This document shows, in pieces, positions 1 to 9,517 of a DNA stretch of 52,085 nt. Origin of the DNA: Alteripontixanthobacter muriae (GTDB lineage: Bacteria; Pseudomonadota; Alphaproteobacteria; Sphingomonadales; Sphingomonadaceae); contig NZ_JAAFZT010000012.1 of the NCBI RefSeq assembly GCF_013336795.1, positions 121,483 through 173,567 of the forward strand, written 5' to 3'. Both the position numbers and the translations under genes were made by a program. The notes under the pieces were generated by a model. The model saw only the letters and a program-made list of their open reading frames with translations, did not search any database and was not told the origin of the DNA. Each line of letters opens with the position of its first letter. Position 1 is the first letter of the stretch.

Positions 1-683
1 TTCGTTTCGGTACGGGTGCCCAGTTCGCCGCCCGGCTTGCGGACCGAGACGTTGACGTCCGCCCGCATCGATCCTTCTTCCATGTTGCCGTCGCACGATC
101 CGACATAGCGCAGGATGGAGCGCAATTTCCGGACATAAGCCCCGGCTTCCGCGGGCGAGGTAAGGTCGGGGCGGCTGACGATTTCCATCAGAGCAACGCC
201 GGACCGGTTGAGATCGACATACGACATCGTCGGATGCTGATCATGCATCAGCTTGCCCGCGTCCTGTTCGACGTGGATGCGCTCTATGCCGATCCGCTTC
301 GCCTCGGGAATACCCGCCCTGTCATCGGCGTCGATGGTCAGAACACCCTCGCCCACCAGCGGATGGTATAGCTGGCTGATCTGGTAACCCTGCGGCAAAT
401 CGGCGTAGAAATAGTTCTTCCGGTCAAAACGCGACCATTTGTTGATCTGCGCGTCGATGGCCATGCCCGTACGCACCGCCTGGCGGATGCATTCGCGGTT
501 CGGCACCGGCAACATGCCGGGCATTGCGGCGTCGATGAGGCTGACCTGCGCGTTGGGTTCCGCGCCGAAGTCGGTCGCGGCGGAGGAGAACAGCTTGGCG
601 CGACTGGTGACCTGCGCATGCACTTCGAGGCCAATTACGACCTCCCACTCGCCGGTTTCGCCCTGAATACGGTAATTGCTCAT
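1..683 (-). CDS. gatB: Asp/Glu-tRNA amidotransferase subunit B (partial, C-terminus beyond left edge)
   Basis: This is the N-terminal ~227 residues of GatB, the kinase-like subunit of the GatCAB complex. GatCAB converts Glu-tRNA(Gln) (and Asp-tRNA(Asn)) to Gln-tRNA(Gln)/Asn-tRNA(Asn) in the cytoplasm. The start [20 protein letters not shown] and the downstream [26 protein letters not shown] and [15 protein letters not shown] segments are classic GatB cradle-domain sequence. The frame is open to base 1, so the stop lies outside the window. It is the last visible gene of the minus-strand gat operon, separated from gatA by two unrelated genes. The identification is secure. Confidence 0.96.
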   Translation of the reverse strand, partial: MSNYRIQGETGEWEVVIGLEVHAQVTSRAKLFSSAATDFGAEPNAQVSLIDAAMPGMLPVPNRECIRQAVRTGMAIDAQINKWSRFDRKNYFYADLPQGYQISQLYHPLVGEGVLTIDADDRAGIPEAKRIGIERIHVEQDAGKLMHDQHPTMSYVDLNRSGVALMEIVSRPDLTSPAEAGAYVRKLRSILRYVGSCDGNMEEGSMRADVNVSVRKPGGELGTRTET

Positions 684-742
684 GGTGCGGTGCGATAATG
701 GGCGGACCGCCCGCTGCCAAGCATTTTGCGCGGGGCTAGCAC

Positions 743-1870
743 TCAGATCGTCGGCGCAGCACGTTCCTGTGCGCCCACGCCCATCCGTGCAGCGAGCCGC
801 CGCGACCAATCCCGGGCAGGCGCTTCCACCAGCCGCCATGTGATCCATGCGAAGCCAGCACTGCCTGTCAGCACGGCCAAGCCGGTCATTGTTTCTCCGA
901 TGATCCCGGCGGAGGGCCACAGTGCGGCCTGCAGACGGGCGAGAACGAGCAGCACGACGGAGTGGCCGAGATAGATCGAGTAGGACAGGACTCCGGCCCA
1001 GAAGAACGGCCAGGTGGCGAGGAGACGCGCCGCAGCGCCGCGATCCGCTGCGAAACAAAGCAACGTGAGTGCAAAGATGAAATCGGCCAAGGCAATCGAC
1101 AACTCCAGCGCCAGAACTGCGATCAGAGCGGTGACGCAGGCGATCTCAAGCAGGGACACCAGTGGCGCAGAAAGGCGCTGCAAGAACGCATGGGCACACC
1201 GTTTCCAGATCATCCAGCATGCGGTGCCGAGACCGAACCCCGCGACGCCGCGCACGAGATCGGGATTGAGCGGCGTCACCCAGCCGGAGAAGCCGCACGC
1301 CAGCAGCAGCCAGGCCGCTACAGCCGCAGATACCGCCAGCAGCCAGCCAGCACGTCCTCCATACCTCCACGCAAATGCGATTGCAGCGTAGAGCCAGATC
1401 TCGACCGAGATGCTCCAGCTTGGCGCATTCCAGCCGAGCGGCGTCGGGTGGATGAGGGCCTGCGTCAGCGTGGCCGTCAGAACGAAATCGCGCAAATTCC
1501 GCTCGCCCTGAAACGCCGCGCGCATGTTGTCGGGATCTAGGATGAGAAGCGTGGTTTCGCCCAGAACATACAGGCCTAAAATTGCCAGATGCAGCGGGAA
1601 AATGCGTCCCCAGCGCAGCACCATGAAGCGCAGCACAGGGAAGCCCTGCGCCAGCTTCTCACCGTAAGCACCCGCTATGACGAAGCCGGAAAGCACGAAG
1701 AAAAAGTCGACGAACACCCAACCATTCCGGGCGAAGTACCAGTTCGGCGCGACGCCGCCGTCGAACACGTGAAAGGAGACGACCAGCAGGGCGGCCACCC
1801 CGCGCAGCGAATCGAGCGCGATAAATCGACCGCTATCCGGCAGGCGCAGGTCGCCTGGGCCGCTGCTCAT
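743..1870 (-). CDS. acyltransferase 3 family membrane protein
   Basis: A 375-residue integral membrane acyltransferase of the Acyl_transf_3 family, which O-acylates surface sugars, lipids or peptidoglycan. The N-terminus has the family signature [19 protein letters not shown], with the conserved basic-helix region and catalytic-type His. It is followed by [13 protein letters not shown] and about ten hydrophobic segments. The C-terminus [11 protein letters not shown] is typical of the family. The start ATG overlaps the stop of the upstream small gene (ATGA), suggesting translational coupling. The acceptor cannot be read from sequence. Its position inside the gat operon is unusual. Confidence 0.9.
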   Translation of the reverse strand: MSSGPGDLRLPDSGRFIALDSLRGVAALLVVSFHVFDGGVAPNWYFARNGWVFVDFFFVLSGFVIAGAYGEKLAQGFPVLRFMVLRWGRIFPLHLAILGLYVLGETTLLILDPDNMRAAFQGERNLRDFVLTATLTQALIHPTPLGWNAPSWSISVEIWLYAAIAFAWRYGGRAGWLLAVSAAVAAWLLLACGFSGWVTPLNPDLVRGVAGFGLGTACWMIWKRCAHAFLQRLSAPLVSLLEIACVTALIAVLALELSIALADFIFALTLLCFAADRGAAARLLATWPFFWAGVLSYSIYLGHSVVLLVLARLQAALWPSAGIIGETMTGLAVLTGSAGFAWITWRLVEAPARDWSRRLAARMGVGAQERAAPTI

Positions 1871-2097
1871 TTGCGCTGCTGGCGACGTTGATGCCGGGCC
1901 ATCCGGCGCGCTCGCCGGGCCGCAGACTGCGTCTTGGCGGCTTGCTTGAGCTTCTTGCCCCGTACTCGAAACCAGAATGCGCGCGCCGGCTTTTTGAAAC
2001 CGTCGGCAATCAGCTCGGCTAAACCGTTGACGATGATCTCCAGCAGAGCGCGCAGGAGATCGGCCAAGTCAGCCCCACCATTTTTCCGGCCGCGCAT
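1867..2097 (-). CDS. small basic hypothetical protein
   Basis: A 76-residue protein if started at the ATG at 2097. An in-frame ATG at 2133 would give 88 residues and a longer overlap with gatA. It has a short amphipathic or hydrophobic stretch ([20 protein letters not shown]) followed by a strongly Arg/Lys-rich tail. I do not recognise a family. It is supported as a gene by position: it starts about 29 bases inside the end of gatA and ends in a 4-base ATGA overlap with the acyltransferase gene. The basic tail could suggest nucleic-acid or membrane-surface binding, which is inference only. Confidence 0.45.
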   Translation of the reverse strand: MRGRKNGGADLADLLRALLEIIVNGLAELIADGFKKPARAFWFRVRGKKLKQAAKTQSAARRARRMARHQRRQQRK

Positions 2098-3553
2098 CGA
2101 ACCCGGCCCGCGCTTCGATGGCGAGGCCAGCATTTAATACACCCTGTTCATCCAATTCCCGCCCGATGATCTGCAGACCGAGCGGCAGGCCTTGTCCGTT
2201 CAAACCACAGGGCACACTCATCGCCGGCAGGCCCGCAAGGCTGGCTGGCACGGCGAAAACGTCGTTCAGATACATCGCCAGCGGATCGTCGCTTTTCTCT
2301 CCAAGCGGGAAAGCGGCGCTGGGCGTGGTCGGCGCGAGGATGATGTCGCACTCGCTCCATGCCTCCGCGAAGTCGCGCGCGATCAGCGTGCGCACCTTCT
2401 GCGCCTGGGTGTAATAGGCGTCGTAGAACCCGGCGCTCAGCACATAGGTGCCGATCAGGACACGGCGCTTGACCTCGTCTCCGAAACCGGCCGCACGGGT
2501 GGCGGCATACATGTCCTGCAGGCCCGCGCCTTCAGGCAATTCGCGCAGACCATAGCGGACGCCATCGTAGCGAGCGAGATTGCTGGAGGCTTCGGCAGGG
2601 GCGATGATGTAATAGGCAGGCAGCGCATATTTCGTATGCGGCAGGCTGATGTCGACGACCTCGGCACCGGCGTCACGGAGCATGGTCTTGCCCTTGTCCC
2701 ACGCCGCTTCGATTTCGGGATCCATCCCGTCCATGCGGTATTCGCGGGGGATGCCGACCCGCTTGCCCTTCAGATCGGCGGAGAGAGCACCCTCCCAGTC
2801 GGGCACGGGCAAGTCGAGGCTGGTCGAATCCTTGGCGTCGAAGCCTGCCATGGCACCGAGCATGATCGCACAGTCGCGCACGTCGCGCGCCATCGGCCCA
2901 GCCTGATCAAGGCTGGAGGCGAAAGCAACCGTACCCCAGCGGCTGCAGCGGCCATAGGTCGGCTTGATGCCGCAAATACCGGCGAAGGCAGCGGGCTGGC
3001 GAATCGATCCGCCAGTATCAGTGCCCGTGGCGGCGGGCGCGATGCGTGCGGCGACGGCGGCGCTGGAACCTCCGCTCGACCCTCCCGGCGTCAGGGCGAC
3101 ATCGCTGCCCGTGCGACGCCAAGGGTTCACGACATTGCCGAAATAGCTGGTCTCGTTGCTCGATCCCATCGCGAACTGGTCGAGATTGAGCTTGCCCAGC
3201 ATGCCCGCCCCGGCGCTCCACAGATTGTGGGACACGGTGCTCTCGTATTCGGGAACGAATCCTTCGAGAATGTGGCTCGCCGCCGTGGTCTGCACGCCGC
3301 GTGTCGCGAACAGATCCTTCATGCCTATGGGCACGCCGGCCATCGCGCCCAGTTCCTTGCCGGCGGCGCGATCGGCATCGACGAGCGCGGCGTGGCGCAC
3401 GGCTACATCGGGCGTCGGAGTAATGAAGGCGTTGAGTGAAGTCGCGCCCGCGACAGCCGCGTTGAAGGCGTCAGCCACCTCGGCAGCGGTAAAGTAGCCC
3501 CCGCGCACACCGTCGCGGATCTGCGCAACGCCAAGTTCCGTATAGTCGGTCAT
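2069..3553 (-). CDS. gatA: Asp/Glu-tRNA amidotransferase subunit A
   Basis: The 494-residue amidase subunit of GatCAB. It hydrolyses glutamine and delivers ammonia to the misacylated tRNA on GatB. The amidase-signature Ser-cisSer-Lys triad is visible: Lys79 in [12 protein letters not shown], Ser159 in [10 protein letters not shown] and Ser183 in [11 protein letters not shown]. Length matches the family. Its ATG overlaps the gatC stop by 4 bases, indicating coupled translation of the two subunits. Confidence 0.98.
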   Translation of the reverse strand: MTDYTELGVAQIRDGVRGGYFTAAEVADAFNAAVAGATSLNAFITPTPDVAVRHAALVDADRAAGKELGAMAGVPIGMKDLFATRGVQTTAASHILEGFVPEYESTVSHNLWSAGAGMLGKLNLDQFAMGSSNETSYFGNVVNPWRRTGSDVALTPGGSSGGSSAAVAARIAPAATGTDTGGSIRQPAAFAGICGIKPTYGRCSRWGTVAFASSLDQAGPMARDVRDCAIMLGAMAGFDAKDSTSLDLPVPDWEGALSADLKGKRVGIPREYRMDGMDPEIEAAWDKGKTMLRDAGAEVVDISLPHTKYALPAYYIIAPAEASSNLARYDGVRYGLRELPEGAGLQDMYAATRAAGFGDEVKRRVLIGTYVLSAGFYDAYYTQAQKVRTLIARDFAEAWSECDIILAPTTPSAAFPLGEKSDDPLAMYLNDVFAVPASLAGLPAMSVPCGLNGQGLPLGLQIIGRELDEQGVLNAGLAIEARAGFDARPEKWWG

Positions 3554-3852
3554 TCGATCACCTTGGGTACGGCGAAAAAGCCGTGTTCGGCATCCGGAGC
3601 ATTGGCCAGCACCCGTTCGCGCAAATTGCCGCCGGTCAGAGGATCGGCATCAACCACATCGGCGCGAAGGCGCAACGCATTGGCGATGACGGCGGTGGTC
3701 GGTTCGACGTTCGCGGTATCCACCTCGCCAAGCTGTTCGACCCAGTCGAGAATATTGTTGAGTTCGGGAACCATGCGGTCAAGCTCGGCTTCGCCCATGC
3801 TGATCCGCGCGAGCGATGCGATCTTCGCGACCTGAGTTTTATCTACGGACAT
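3550..3852 (-). CDS. gatC: Asp/Glu-tRNA amidotransferase subunit C
   Basis: A 100-residue GatC, the small subunit that wraps around and stabilises the GatA-GatB interface. It begins [17 protein letters not shown], and [17 protein letters not shown] and the C-terminal [11 protein letters not shown] are typical. It starts 11 bases after the DUF4153 gene ends on the same strand and overlaps gatA by ATGA. It is therefore probably transcribed from upstream of the FKBP gene. Confidence 0.97.
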   Translation of the reverse strand: MSVDKTQVAKIASLARISMGEAELDRMVPELNNILDWVEQLGEVDTANVEPTTAVIANALRLRADVVDADPLTGGNLRERVLANAPDAEHGFFAVPKVIE

Positions 3853-3863
3853 GGGAAAGCGCG

Positions 3864-5684
3864 TTAGCGACCGGCGCGGCCTGCTTCAAGCGCGTCTTTC
3901 GGCGGATAGGCGAAGGGTTCTCCGAAGGGCCTGCCATCCTGATAGATCTGCCTGCCGGCATAGGGTCGCAATTCCACAGCATTTTCCGGCTCAGCCGCTT
4001 CAGGGGGGCGCGCCGGATCGCCAGTAAGATAGCCGTTGCCGATCCCCGGCATGAGGAAGCGATCGCCCGGACCCACCACCAGATGAGTGACCCCGAAGGT
4101 GCTTACCAGCACGAGATGCGTGCCACCCCCCGGCCATGGGCCGACGGCCTGCACCCGGCACTTCGTCTCGCAATGATAGCGCAATTGGCCGCGGATTTGC
4201 CGGCGAACCCTGTCCTGCGAAGCTGGGTCCTCAACCCCGGCGATGATGATTTCACCCTGCTGCCGGATACCCCCGCCGAAAACGCGCGCAGGCTCGACAT
4301 CCTGCGCCAGGGCTTCCTTTGCCGAATTCGCCACGCTGGAGGCCCGGCTGTTCGCCAGAAACTGCAGGGCTTCTCTTCCGCTATCGCCGAAATCCCAGCG
4401 CAATGCCGTGAAATCGAACTCGCCGGGCGTGACCTCGCCGCCCTGCAATCGTGCAACCTGCTGGCGTGCCGCGATGGCACCGAAGTCGATCAGCGGCAGC
4501 GACAGCAGGAAGGCCAACGTGCATGTGGCAGCGGCCAGGATGAGGTTCGTCTGCCGGATGCCTGCTCGCCAGTCGCTGAATGGCCCGAAACGGGCGCGCA
4601 GCCAGGAGGCGGCGTAGGCGACCCCATATGCTACACCGACCCCAATGGCGACGAGCGACCAGAGTCGTTCCGGCGTCAATCCGTGCTGGGCAATTCGCAC
4701 TCCGAGCGAGATCGCGGCGAACAGGGTCAGCGGCAGGATGAAGATTGCCAGCAGTAAGGCCGCCCATCGCACCACTCGCGACGATCGCATTGCATCGTCG
4801 GCATCCCTGATGACTGCATTGACGAGAATGAAGCTGCCCGCCGCCAATGCCAGCAGAATGGGCGTGGCGCTGCTGGTCGCGGCCCAGAGGACGTCCGGCC
4901 CGGAGATTACCATGGCTGCCAGGAACAGGACGAGAGCCACGGCCACGGGGACCGCAAGCAACGAGAGCAGCAGCAGGACCACACCCTGTAACGTGCCAAG
5001 GACAGTGGATTCGCCGCGCAGCCGGCCGAGTGCCGCACCGAAAGCTGCTCCGGACAGCGTCCACACAAACCAGTCCCGCTGCATGAGTTCGACGATCAGA
5101 TCGATGCCGAGAAGCTCGAACAATTGACCGATCAGCAGCAGGACCAGCCACGTCAGGCCCGTGAAGGCCAGCGCACCTGCTGCGCCGATCGCGTCGGTCC
5201 AGACGTAATGATGGGTTTGCGCGTAAGAGGTAGACAGGCGGTGGCGGTGAAAGCCCGCTTGATACAGCGGAAGCGCCAAGCCGATGCAGAGAAGGCCAGC
5301 GGCGAATATGAACGGCTCACCCGCCGCCGCATCGGAATTCTCGGAGATCCGCCAGGCCAAACCGCCCATGACGGCCCCGACCAGCGCCGCAAAGATTGCG
5401 GGCTCTCGCCATCGGTTCCGGTCCAGCGTGAACGCTGCCGCCAGCGCTCCAAAAGCGACGAATGCAGCCGATGCGAGGCGCCAAGCTTCCTCTTCGCGAG
5501 TGTCGATCAGCGCCCAGACCACGAAGCCGGCAAGCGCAAGGAGTCCAGCCAGCACCCATTCCCGCGCAGGCCACACTTCAACGGAGGCCTCACGCAATTT
5601 CCCTGGCTGATCCGCTGGCGTGCCGGGTTCGGGCGCGGCTGTTCTGTGTGCAAAAGCAGAAGCATCGGCGGGTTGATCATCCAT
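3864..5684 (-). CDS. DUF4153 multi-pass membrane protein
   Basis: A 606-residue inner-membrane protein. After a ~40-residue cytoplasmic N-terminus it has about eleven hydrophobic helices to residue ~400. A soluble domain of ~190 residues follows, starting at [19 protein letters not shown], a segment characteristic of DUF4153 proteins. The family has no established function. A GGGGCGGACAG stretch precedes the ATG. It lies 29 bases downstream of the FKBP gene and 11 bases upstream of gatC, so it belongs to the same transcription unit. Family recognition is from memory of the conserved segment. Confidence 0.85.
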   Translation of the reverse strand: MDDQPADASAFAHRTAAPEPGTPADQPGKLREASVEVWPAREWVLAGLLALAGFVVWALIDTREEEAWRLASAAFVAFGALAAAFTLDRNRWREPAIFAALVGAVMGGLAWRISENSDAAAGEPFIFAAGLLCIGLALPLYQAGFHRHRLSTSYAQTHHYVWTDAIGAAGALAFTGLTWLVLLLIGQLFELLGIDLIVELMQRDWFVWTLSGAAFGAALGRLRGESTVLGTLQGVVLLLLSLLAVPVAVALVLFLAAMVISGPDVLWAATSSATPILLALAAGSFILVNAVIRDADDAMRSSRVVRWAALLLAIFILPLTLFAAISLGVRIAQHGLTPERLWSLVAIGVGVAYGVAYAASWLRARFGPFSDWRAGIRQTNLILAAATCTLAFLLSLPLIDFGAIAARQQVARLQGGEVTPGEFDFTALRWDFGDSGREALQFLANSRASSVANSAKEALAQDVEPARVFGGGIRQQGEIIIAGVEDPASQDRVRRQIRGQLRYHCETKCRVQAVGPWPGGGTHLVLVSTFGVTHLVVGPGDRFLMPGIGNGYLTGDPARPPEAAEPENAVELRPYAGRQIYQDGRPFGEPFAYPPKDALEAGRAGR

Positions 5685-5713
5685 CTGTCCGCCCCTCCGC
5701 CGTGATCGCGAGG

Positions 5714-6271
5714 CTAGTTCTGCGGCACAGTGACGACAGGCGGCGCCCCGACGGGAGCGCCCGGCATCTGGCCCTGCATCTGCATCATCTGCTCCATCGC
5801 GCGCATCCTCTGTTCGAAATCGGTGCGGGAGATGAAATCGATCAGTTCAACTTCGAACAGGAGAGTGCTGTTCGCAGGGATGCGCACCTCCCCGGTCGCA
5901 GGATCGACCTTTTCTTCCGCGCCATAGCCAAGCTCGGCAGGAATCTCGATCAGATAACTTCCGCCTTTCTGCATCTTCTGAGCGCCTTCGGTGAAGCCGG
6001 GGATCATGCCTTCGAGCGGCAGCGGCGTCGCCTCCGCCTGGTCGAACACCTCCCCGGTCGGCAGCTTGCCGACATAGTTCACCAGCACGACGTCGTCTTC
6101 CGACGGGCTGGGTCCGGTGCCGGGTGTGATCGTCGTCACTTCGACACCTTCGGGCACCGTTGCCCAGGCGACTCCCGCCGCCAGCAGCACGGCCAGGGCC
6201 ACCGCGATCCACATTTTCGGGAGCGTTCCCCTGTCGACGGGCTGGATCGGTACGCGGGTGACTTCGGTCAT
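5714..6271 (-). CDS. membrane-anchored FKBP-type peptidyl-prolyl isomerase
   Basis: A 185-residue FKBP-type prolyl isomerase. An N-terminal anchor (WIAVALAVLLAAGVAWA) should place the catalytic domain in the periplasm. The FKBP core is clear: VLVNYVGKLPTGEVFD, PLPLEGMIPGFTEGAQKM, ELGYGAEEK and IPANSTLLFEVELIDF. A Met/Gln/Pro-rich tail follows. I chose the ATG at 6271 because AGGACAG lies just upstream; an ATG at 6292 is possible. It is the first gene of the operon running into gatCAB. Confidence 0.93.
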   Translation of the reverse strand: MTEVTRVPIQPVDRGTLPKMWIAVALAVLLAAGVAWATVPEGVEVTTITPGTGPSPSEDDVVLVNYVGKLPTGEVFDQAEATPLPLEGMIPGFTEGAQKMQKGGSYLIEIPAELGYGAEEKVDPATGEVRIPANSTLLFEVELIDFISRTDFEQRMRAMEQMMQMQGQMPGAPVGAPPVVTVPQN

Positions 6272-6334
6272 GATCTGTCCTGGAAATGGCATGTACGGTC
6301 ATCCGGGTGGAGGACCATAGAAGGCAGAAAGGTG

Positions 6335-6370
6335 CCCAAACGAAAGGGCGCGGAAACAAATTCCGCGCCC
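6335..6370 (-). terminator. rho-independent terminator downstream of rpsU
   Basis: A perfect 10-bp inverted repeat, GGGCGCGGAA / TTCCGCGCCC, at 6346-6355 and 6361-6370 with a 5-base loop. On the minus strand it is followed by TTTCGTTT. It sits between rpsU and the FKBP gene, so it should separate rpsU from the gat operon. Confidence 0.75.
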
Positions 6371-6494
6371 TGATGGCTTATCGCTGCATCGGTTTCAAGC
6401 GAATCGATCTTTCCCGCCATGGGGCGCAATCTGCCGCGGACGCTGATAATTCCGCAGAGTTTTTTGCGCTTGATGTTATGACGGGAGCAATACG

Positions 6495-6516
6495 GGCGGC
6501 GCCGGGCCGCGCCGCC
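6495..6516 (-). terminator. GC-rich hairpin abutting the rpsU stop codon
   Basis: A perfect 8-bp stem (GGCGGCGC / GCGCCGCC) with a 6-base loop begins directly after the rpsU TAA. It lacks a T tract, so it may be an mRNA 3'-protective hairpin rather than a terminator. Confidence 0.35.
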
Positions 6517-6723
6517 TTACTTGATACCGTCGCGTTCCATCCGCTTGCGCTCGAGCTTGCGGGCGCGGCGAACGGCGGCAGCCTTTTCACGAGCGCGCTT
6601 TTCGCTGGGCTTTTCGTAATGGCGGCGCAGTTTCATTTCGCGATAGACGCCTTCGCGCTGCAGCTTCTTCTTGAGCGCGCGGAGGGCTTGATCGACATTG
6701 TTATCGCGAACCATGATCTGCAT
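6517..6723 (-). CDS. rpsU: 30S ribosomal protein S21
   Basis: A 68-residue bS21. The start [20 protein letters not shown], the middle [16 protein letters not shown] and the basic C-terminal tail are diagnostic. It is a late-assembling small-subunit protein near the anti-Shine-Dalgarno region. It stands alone, with hairpins downstream (6495-6516 and 6346-6370), and is divergent from crcB. Confidence 0.98.
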   Translation of the reverse strand: MQIMVRDNNVDQALRALKKKLQREGVYREMKLRRHYEKPSEKRAREKAAAVRRARKLERKRMERDGIK

Positions 6724-6971
6724 AAATTACTTAACCTTACAGCAGGGGAACAGAGCCCGCGCCATATGCGGGAATGCGCCCATATCCTGACGAAAATACG
6801 TGTTTCCGCACCAACGAAAACCGCGCCGAATCCTGTGCGGATCGACTGGAACTGCCATGTGTATACCGTTTCATCACCCGATTTGCAAGCATCGCAGCAT
6901 TGCGTCGCGCCTGCATCCTATTTGCCGGGCCGGCTTTGCAAGTCGCGCACCGACAGGTAAGGGCACCGCCT

Positions 6972-7406
6972 ATGACCGGCTCCGCCCCATCCATCGCTCC
7001 CCTCGCCGCCAGCTTGCAGGTGGGCCTTGGCGGCGCAATCGGCGCAGTCCTGCGGTATCAGGCCGGACGCGGGATGACCAGCCTTGCCGGCCAGCAAGGC
7101 GCCGGCAGCTTCCCGTGGGCGACGCTGAGCGTCAATGTTCTGGGATCTCTCGCGATGGGCTTGTTGTTCGGCTGGCTCGCCCGCCAGGGATCAGACGCCG
7201 AAACCACGGAGCCGCTGCGCCTGTTTCTGGGCGTCGGCCTGCTGGGCGGCTTCACCACTTTTTCGGCCTTCAGCCTCGATATGATGCTATTGATCGAGCG
7301 CGGGCAACCGGGCCTTGCCCTGCTCTATGCCGCGTCGAGCATGGTTGCCGGCCTGGCAGGTCTCTATATCGGGCTGGCGCTGATACGAATGCTTGGACAA
7401 GGATGA
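6972..7406 (+). CDS. crcB: CrcB/Fluc-type fluoride channel
   Basis: A 144-residue four-helix membrane protein of the CrcB (Fluc) family, which exports fluoride through dimeric channels. Family marks are GLGGAIGAVLRYQ, the Asn-containing TLSVNVLGSLAMG, and GGFTTFSAFSLD with the Phe-box residues. I chose the ATG at 6972 because upstream sequence in frame lacks family similarity. I see no crcB (fluoride) riboswitch in the 248-bp leader. The rluA-family gene follows 4 bases later. Confidence 0.93.
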   Translation: MTGSAPSIAPLAASLQVGLGGAIGAVLRYQAGRGMTSLAGQQGAGSFPWATLSVNVLGSLAMGLLFGWLARQGSDAETTEPLRLFLGVGLLGGFTTFSAFSLDMMLLIERGQPGLALLYAASSMVAGLAGLYIGLALIRMLGQG

Positions 7407-7410
7407 TGGC

Positions 7411-8643
7411 ATGAGCAGGATCGAACCCGCAGACACTGTGCGGCAGTTCCGCATTGCCAAGGACGACGACGACATTCGTGTCGACCGCTGGTTCAAGCGC
7501 AATCTGCCGCAGGTGTCCTTCGCCATGGTGTCGCGCTGGGCGCGCACCGGCCAGATACGCGTGGACGGCAAGCGGGTGAAGGTCGACGACCGCCTGGCTT
7601 CGGGCCAGACCCTGCGCGTGCCGCCAGGCGGCGATACACCTCCGGGAGGCGTTGCGCCGAAGCGCGTCCTGACAGATGCGGACGTTGCGGCGGCGGAAGC
7701 CATGGTGATCGAGCAGGACCGCGCCGCCATCATGCTCAACAAGCCTCCCGGCCTTGCCACGCAAGGCGGCACCGGTACGCATCACCATGTCGATGGCCTT
7801 CTCGACGCGTTCGCCGGGCCTAACGTGCCGCGCCCGCGCCTCGTCCACCGGCTGGACAAGGATACCAGCGGCGTGCTGCTCATCGCTCGCACACCCGGTA
7901 GCGCCGCCTTCTTTTCCAGACGGTTTGCCGGCAGATCCGCGCGCAAGGTGTATTGGGCGCTGGTGGTCGGCGTTCCCGACGTGGCAAATGGCATCATCGA
8001 GGCGAAGCTGGCGAAACAGCCTGGCACCGGCGGCGAGAAAATGCATGTCGACGAGGAAAACGGCCAGAGCGCGAAAACTCGCTACCGCATCGTCGAACGG
8101 GCGGGCAACAGCGCCGCCTGGGTGGAACTGGAACCTTTCACAGGCCGCACGCATCAGTTGCGTGTCCACATGGCCGCAATCGGCCACCCTATCGTCGGTG
8201 ACGGCAAATATGGCGGGCAGGACGCCTTCCTGACCGGATCGATCAGCCGAAAGATGCATCTTCATGCCCGCCGCCTGATCATCGACCATCCCGATGGCGA
8301 CATGATCGACGTAACGGCCGATCTGCCGGAACATTTTGCGGCCAGCATGGAGCAGCTCGGCTTCGATCCCTCCCTCAGCGATGCGGAGCCGGAGACAGGC
8401 CCGCCCCCTCCCGGCAAGGCGGAACGCAAGCAGGCGGCGAGGCAGCACGCCAAGCAGGTCAGGAAAGGACGACGCGGTGAGCGGCGCGGCCGGGCTGAGG
8501 GCAAGACGCCGGTCCGCAAGCCGCTGGCGAAGGGTGTGACGAAGGGCAAGGGTTCTGCGGTCGGCAAGAGCGGCACTGGCCGTGGGCCAGCAAAGCCGGG
8601 AGGTCGCCCGTCGCGGACGCCGGGCGGCGGCAGGGGGCGTTAA
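7411..8643 (+). CDS. rluC: RluA-family 23S rRNA pseudouridine synthase with basic C-terminal tail
   Basis: A 410-residue pseudouridine synthase. An S4-like RNA-binding domain (~residues 10-70) includes MVSRWARTGQIRVDGKRVK. The catalytic domain has HRLDKDTSGVLL, whose Asp is the nucleophile, and the FTGRTHQLRVHMAAIGHPI motif. Length of the core and the S4 domain suggest RluC (23S U955/2504/2580), but site specificity is inference. The last ~80 residues are a Lys/Arg/Gly-rich low-complexity tail. The ATG at 7411 has AAGGA 7 bases upstream. Confidence 0.88.
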   Translation: MSRIEPADTVRQFRIAKDDDDIRVDRWFKRNLPQVSFAMVSRWARTGQIRVDGKRVKVDDRLASGQTLRVPPGGDTPPGGVAPKRVLTDADVAAAEAMVIEQDRAAIMLNKPPGLATQGGTGTHHHVDGLLDAFAGPNVPRPRLVHRLDKDTSGVLLIARTPGSAAFFSRRFAGRSARKVYWALVVGVPDVANGIIEAKLAKQPGTGGEKMHVDEENGQSAKTRYRIVERAGNSAAWVELEPFTGRTHQLRVHMAAIGHPIVGDGKYGGQDAFLTGSISRKMHLHARRLIIDHPDGDMIDVTADLPEHFAASMEQLGFDPSLSDAEPETGPPPPGKAERKQAARQHAKQVRKGRRGERRGRAEGKTPVRKPLAKGVTKGKGSAVGKSGTGRGPAKPGGRPSRTPGGGRGR

Positions 8644-8649
8644 GCGCGC

Positions 8650-9309
8650 ATGAGCCGCAAGCTGGCAGTTTTCGATTGCGACGGGACCCTGGTTGACGGT
8701 CAGGCGGCTATCTGTTCCGCGATGGATAACGCCTTTGCCGAAGCAGGCTTGCAAGCGCCCGATCACCATCAGGTTCGCCGCATCGTTGGACTTAGCCTGC
8801 CCGGTGCGGTCAGGCTGCTGGCGCCTTCTGCGCCTGCCGAAGTCCAGGCTGCGGTCGTGGCAGGCTACAAGCAGGCTTTCCGTAACAGTCGCCTTGAGGG
8901 GCGGCTGGAGGAGCCGCTTTTTCCCGGCATTCGCGAGCTCGTCGCCAATCTGCGCCGCGATGGCTGGGCTGTGGCGATCGCCACCGGCAAATCCGATCGC
9001 GGGCTTACATCCTGTCTGGAGGTTCATGGCATGGGTGACTGGTTCGTGTCGCTGCAGACGGCAGACCGCCACCCTTCCAAGCCGGACCCGGCCATGCTGC
9101 ACGCGGCAATGCTGGATGCCAGTGTCGATGCGAGCACCACCGTCATGATCGGCGACACCACCTACGACATGGAGATGGCGGCAAACGCTGGCGTCCGCGC
9201 AATCGGGGTCGGCTGGGGCTACCACGATTCCGCGGAATTGACTGAAGCCGGGGCCAGCGGCGTTGCAGGCGACATGGACTCGCTCGAAAGGATACTTCGC
9301 GATGGATGA
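8650..9309 (+). CDS. HAD-IA family phosphatase (phosphoglycolate phosphatase-like)
   Basis: A 219-residue HAD-superfamily hydrolase. Motif I is VFDCDGTLVDG (nucleophile Asp9, acid Asp11), motif II is IATGKS, the motif III Lys lies in HPSKPDPAML, and motif IV is MIGDTTYDMEMA. An alpha-helical cap lies between motifs I and II. The nearest familiar relatives are Gph-type phosphoglycolate phosphatases, but the substrate is not determined by these motifs. Its stop overlaps the start of the next gene by 8 bases. Confidence 0.88.
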   Translation: MSRKLAVFDCDGTLVDGQAAICSAMDNAFAEAGLQAPDHHQVRRIVGLSLPGAVRLLAPSAPAEVQAAVVAGYKQAFRNSRLEGRLEEPLFPGIRELVANLRRDGWAVAIATGKSDRGLTSCLEVHGMGDWFVSLQTADRHPSKPDPAMLHAAMLDASVDASTTVMIGDTTYDMEMAANAGVRAIGVGWGYHDSAELTEAGASGVAGDMDSLERILRDG

Positions 9310-9517
9310 CCAGCAACGTGATCCGGCCATGGCGCGTTTCTGGATGCTCCAGCTGCTGCGGCTGGCTGGCATCGTAATGGTCGTGCTTGGCATCGTGATC
9401 ATCGCGGGCGAACTGCCTCTGGATCCGTCCCTTGGCTATATGCTCTTCGTGCTTGGCGCGATGGAGTTCTTCCTCTTCCCGGCCCTCCTCGCCCGCTGGT
9501 GGAAGAAGGAGCGATGA
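9302..9517 (+). CDS. 71-aa two-helix membrane protein of unknown function
   Basis: Predicted 71 residues starting MDDQQRDPAMARFWMLQLLR. Two hydrophobic helices follow (LAGIVMVVLGIVIIAG and LGYMLFVLGAMEFFLFPALL), then a basic end RWWKKER. It overlaps the HAD gene by 8 bases and its stop overlaps the ATP12 start (ATGA), so it is almost certainly translated. I do not recognise a named family. Proximity to ATP12 invites, but does not prove, a link to F1Fo assembly. Confidence 0.8.
   Translation: MDDQQRDPAMARFWMLQLLRLAGIVMVVLGIVIIAGELPLDPSLGYMLFVLGAMEFFLFPALLARWWKKER

Noticed and set aside
6724-6971. Possible fluoride riboswitch before crcB
   Set aside because: I looked for the conserved crcB-motif elements in the leader and did not find a convincing set.
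7270-9402. Long 710-residue minus-strand open frame
   Set aside because: It is antisense to crcB, the pseudouridine synthase and the HAD gene, all with clear motifs. Its translation has no recognisable domains and an Arg/His-rich shadow composition.
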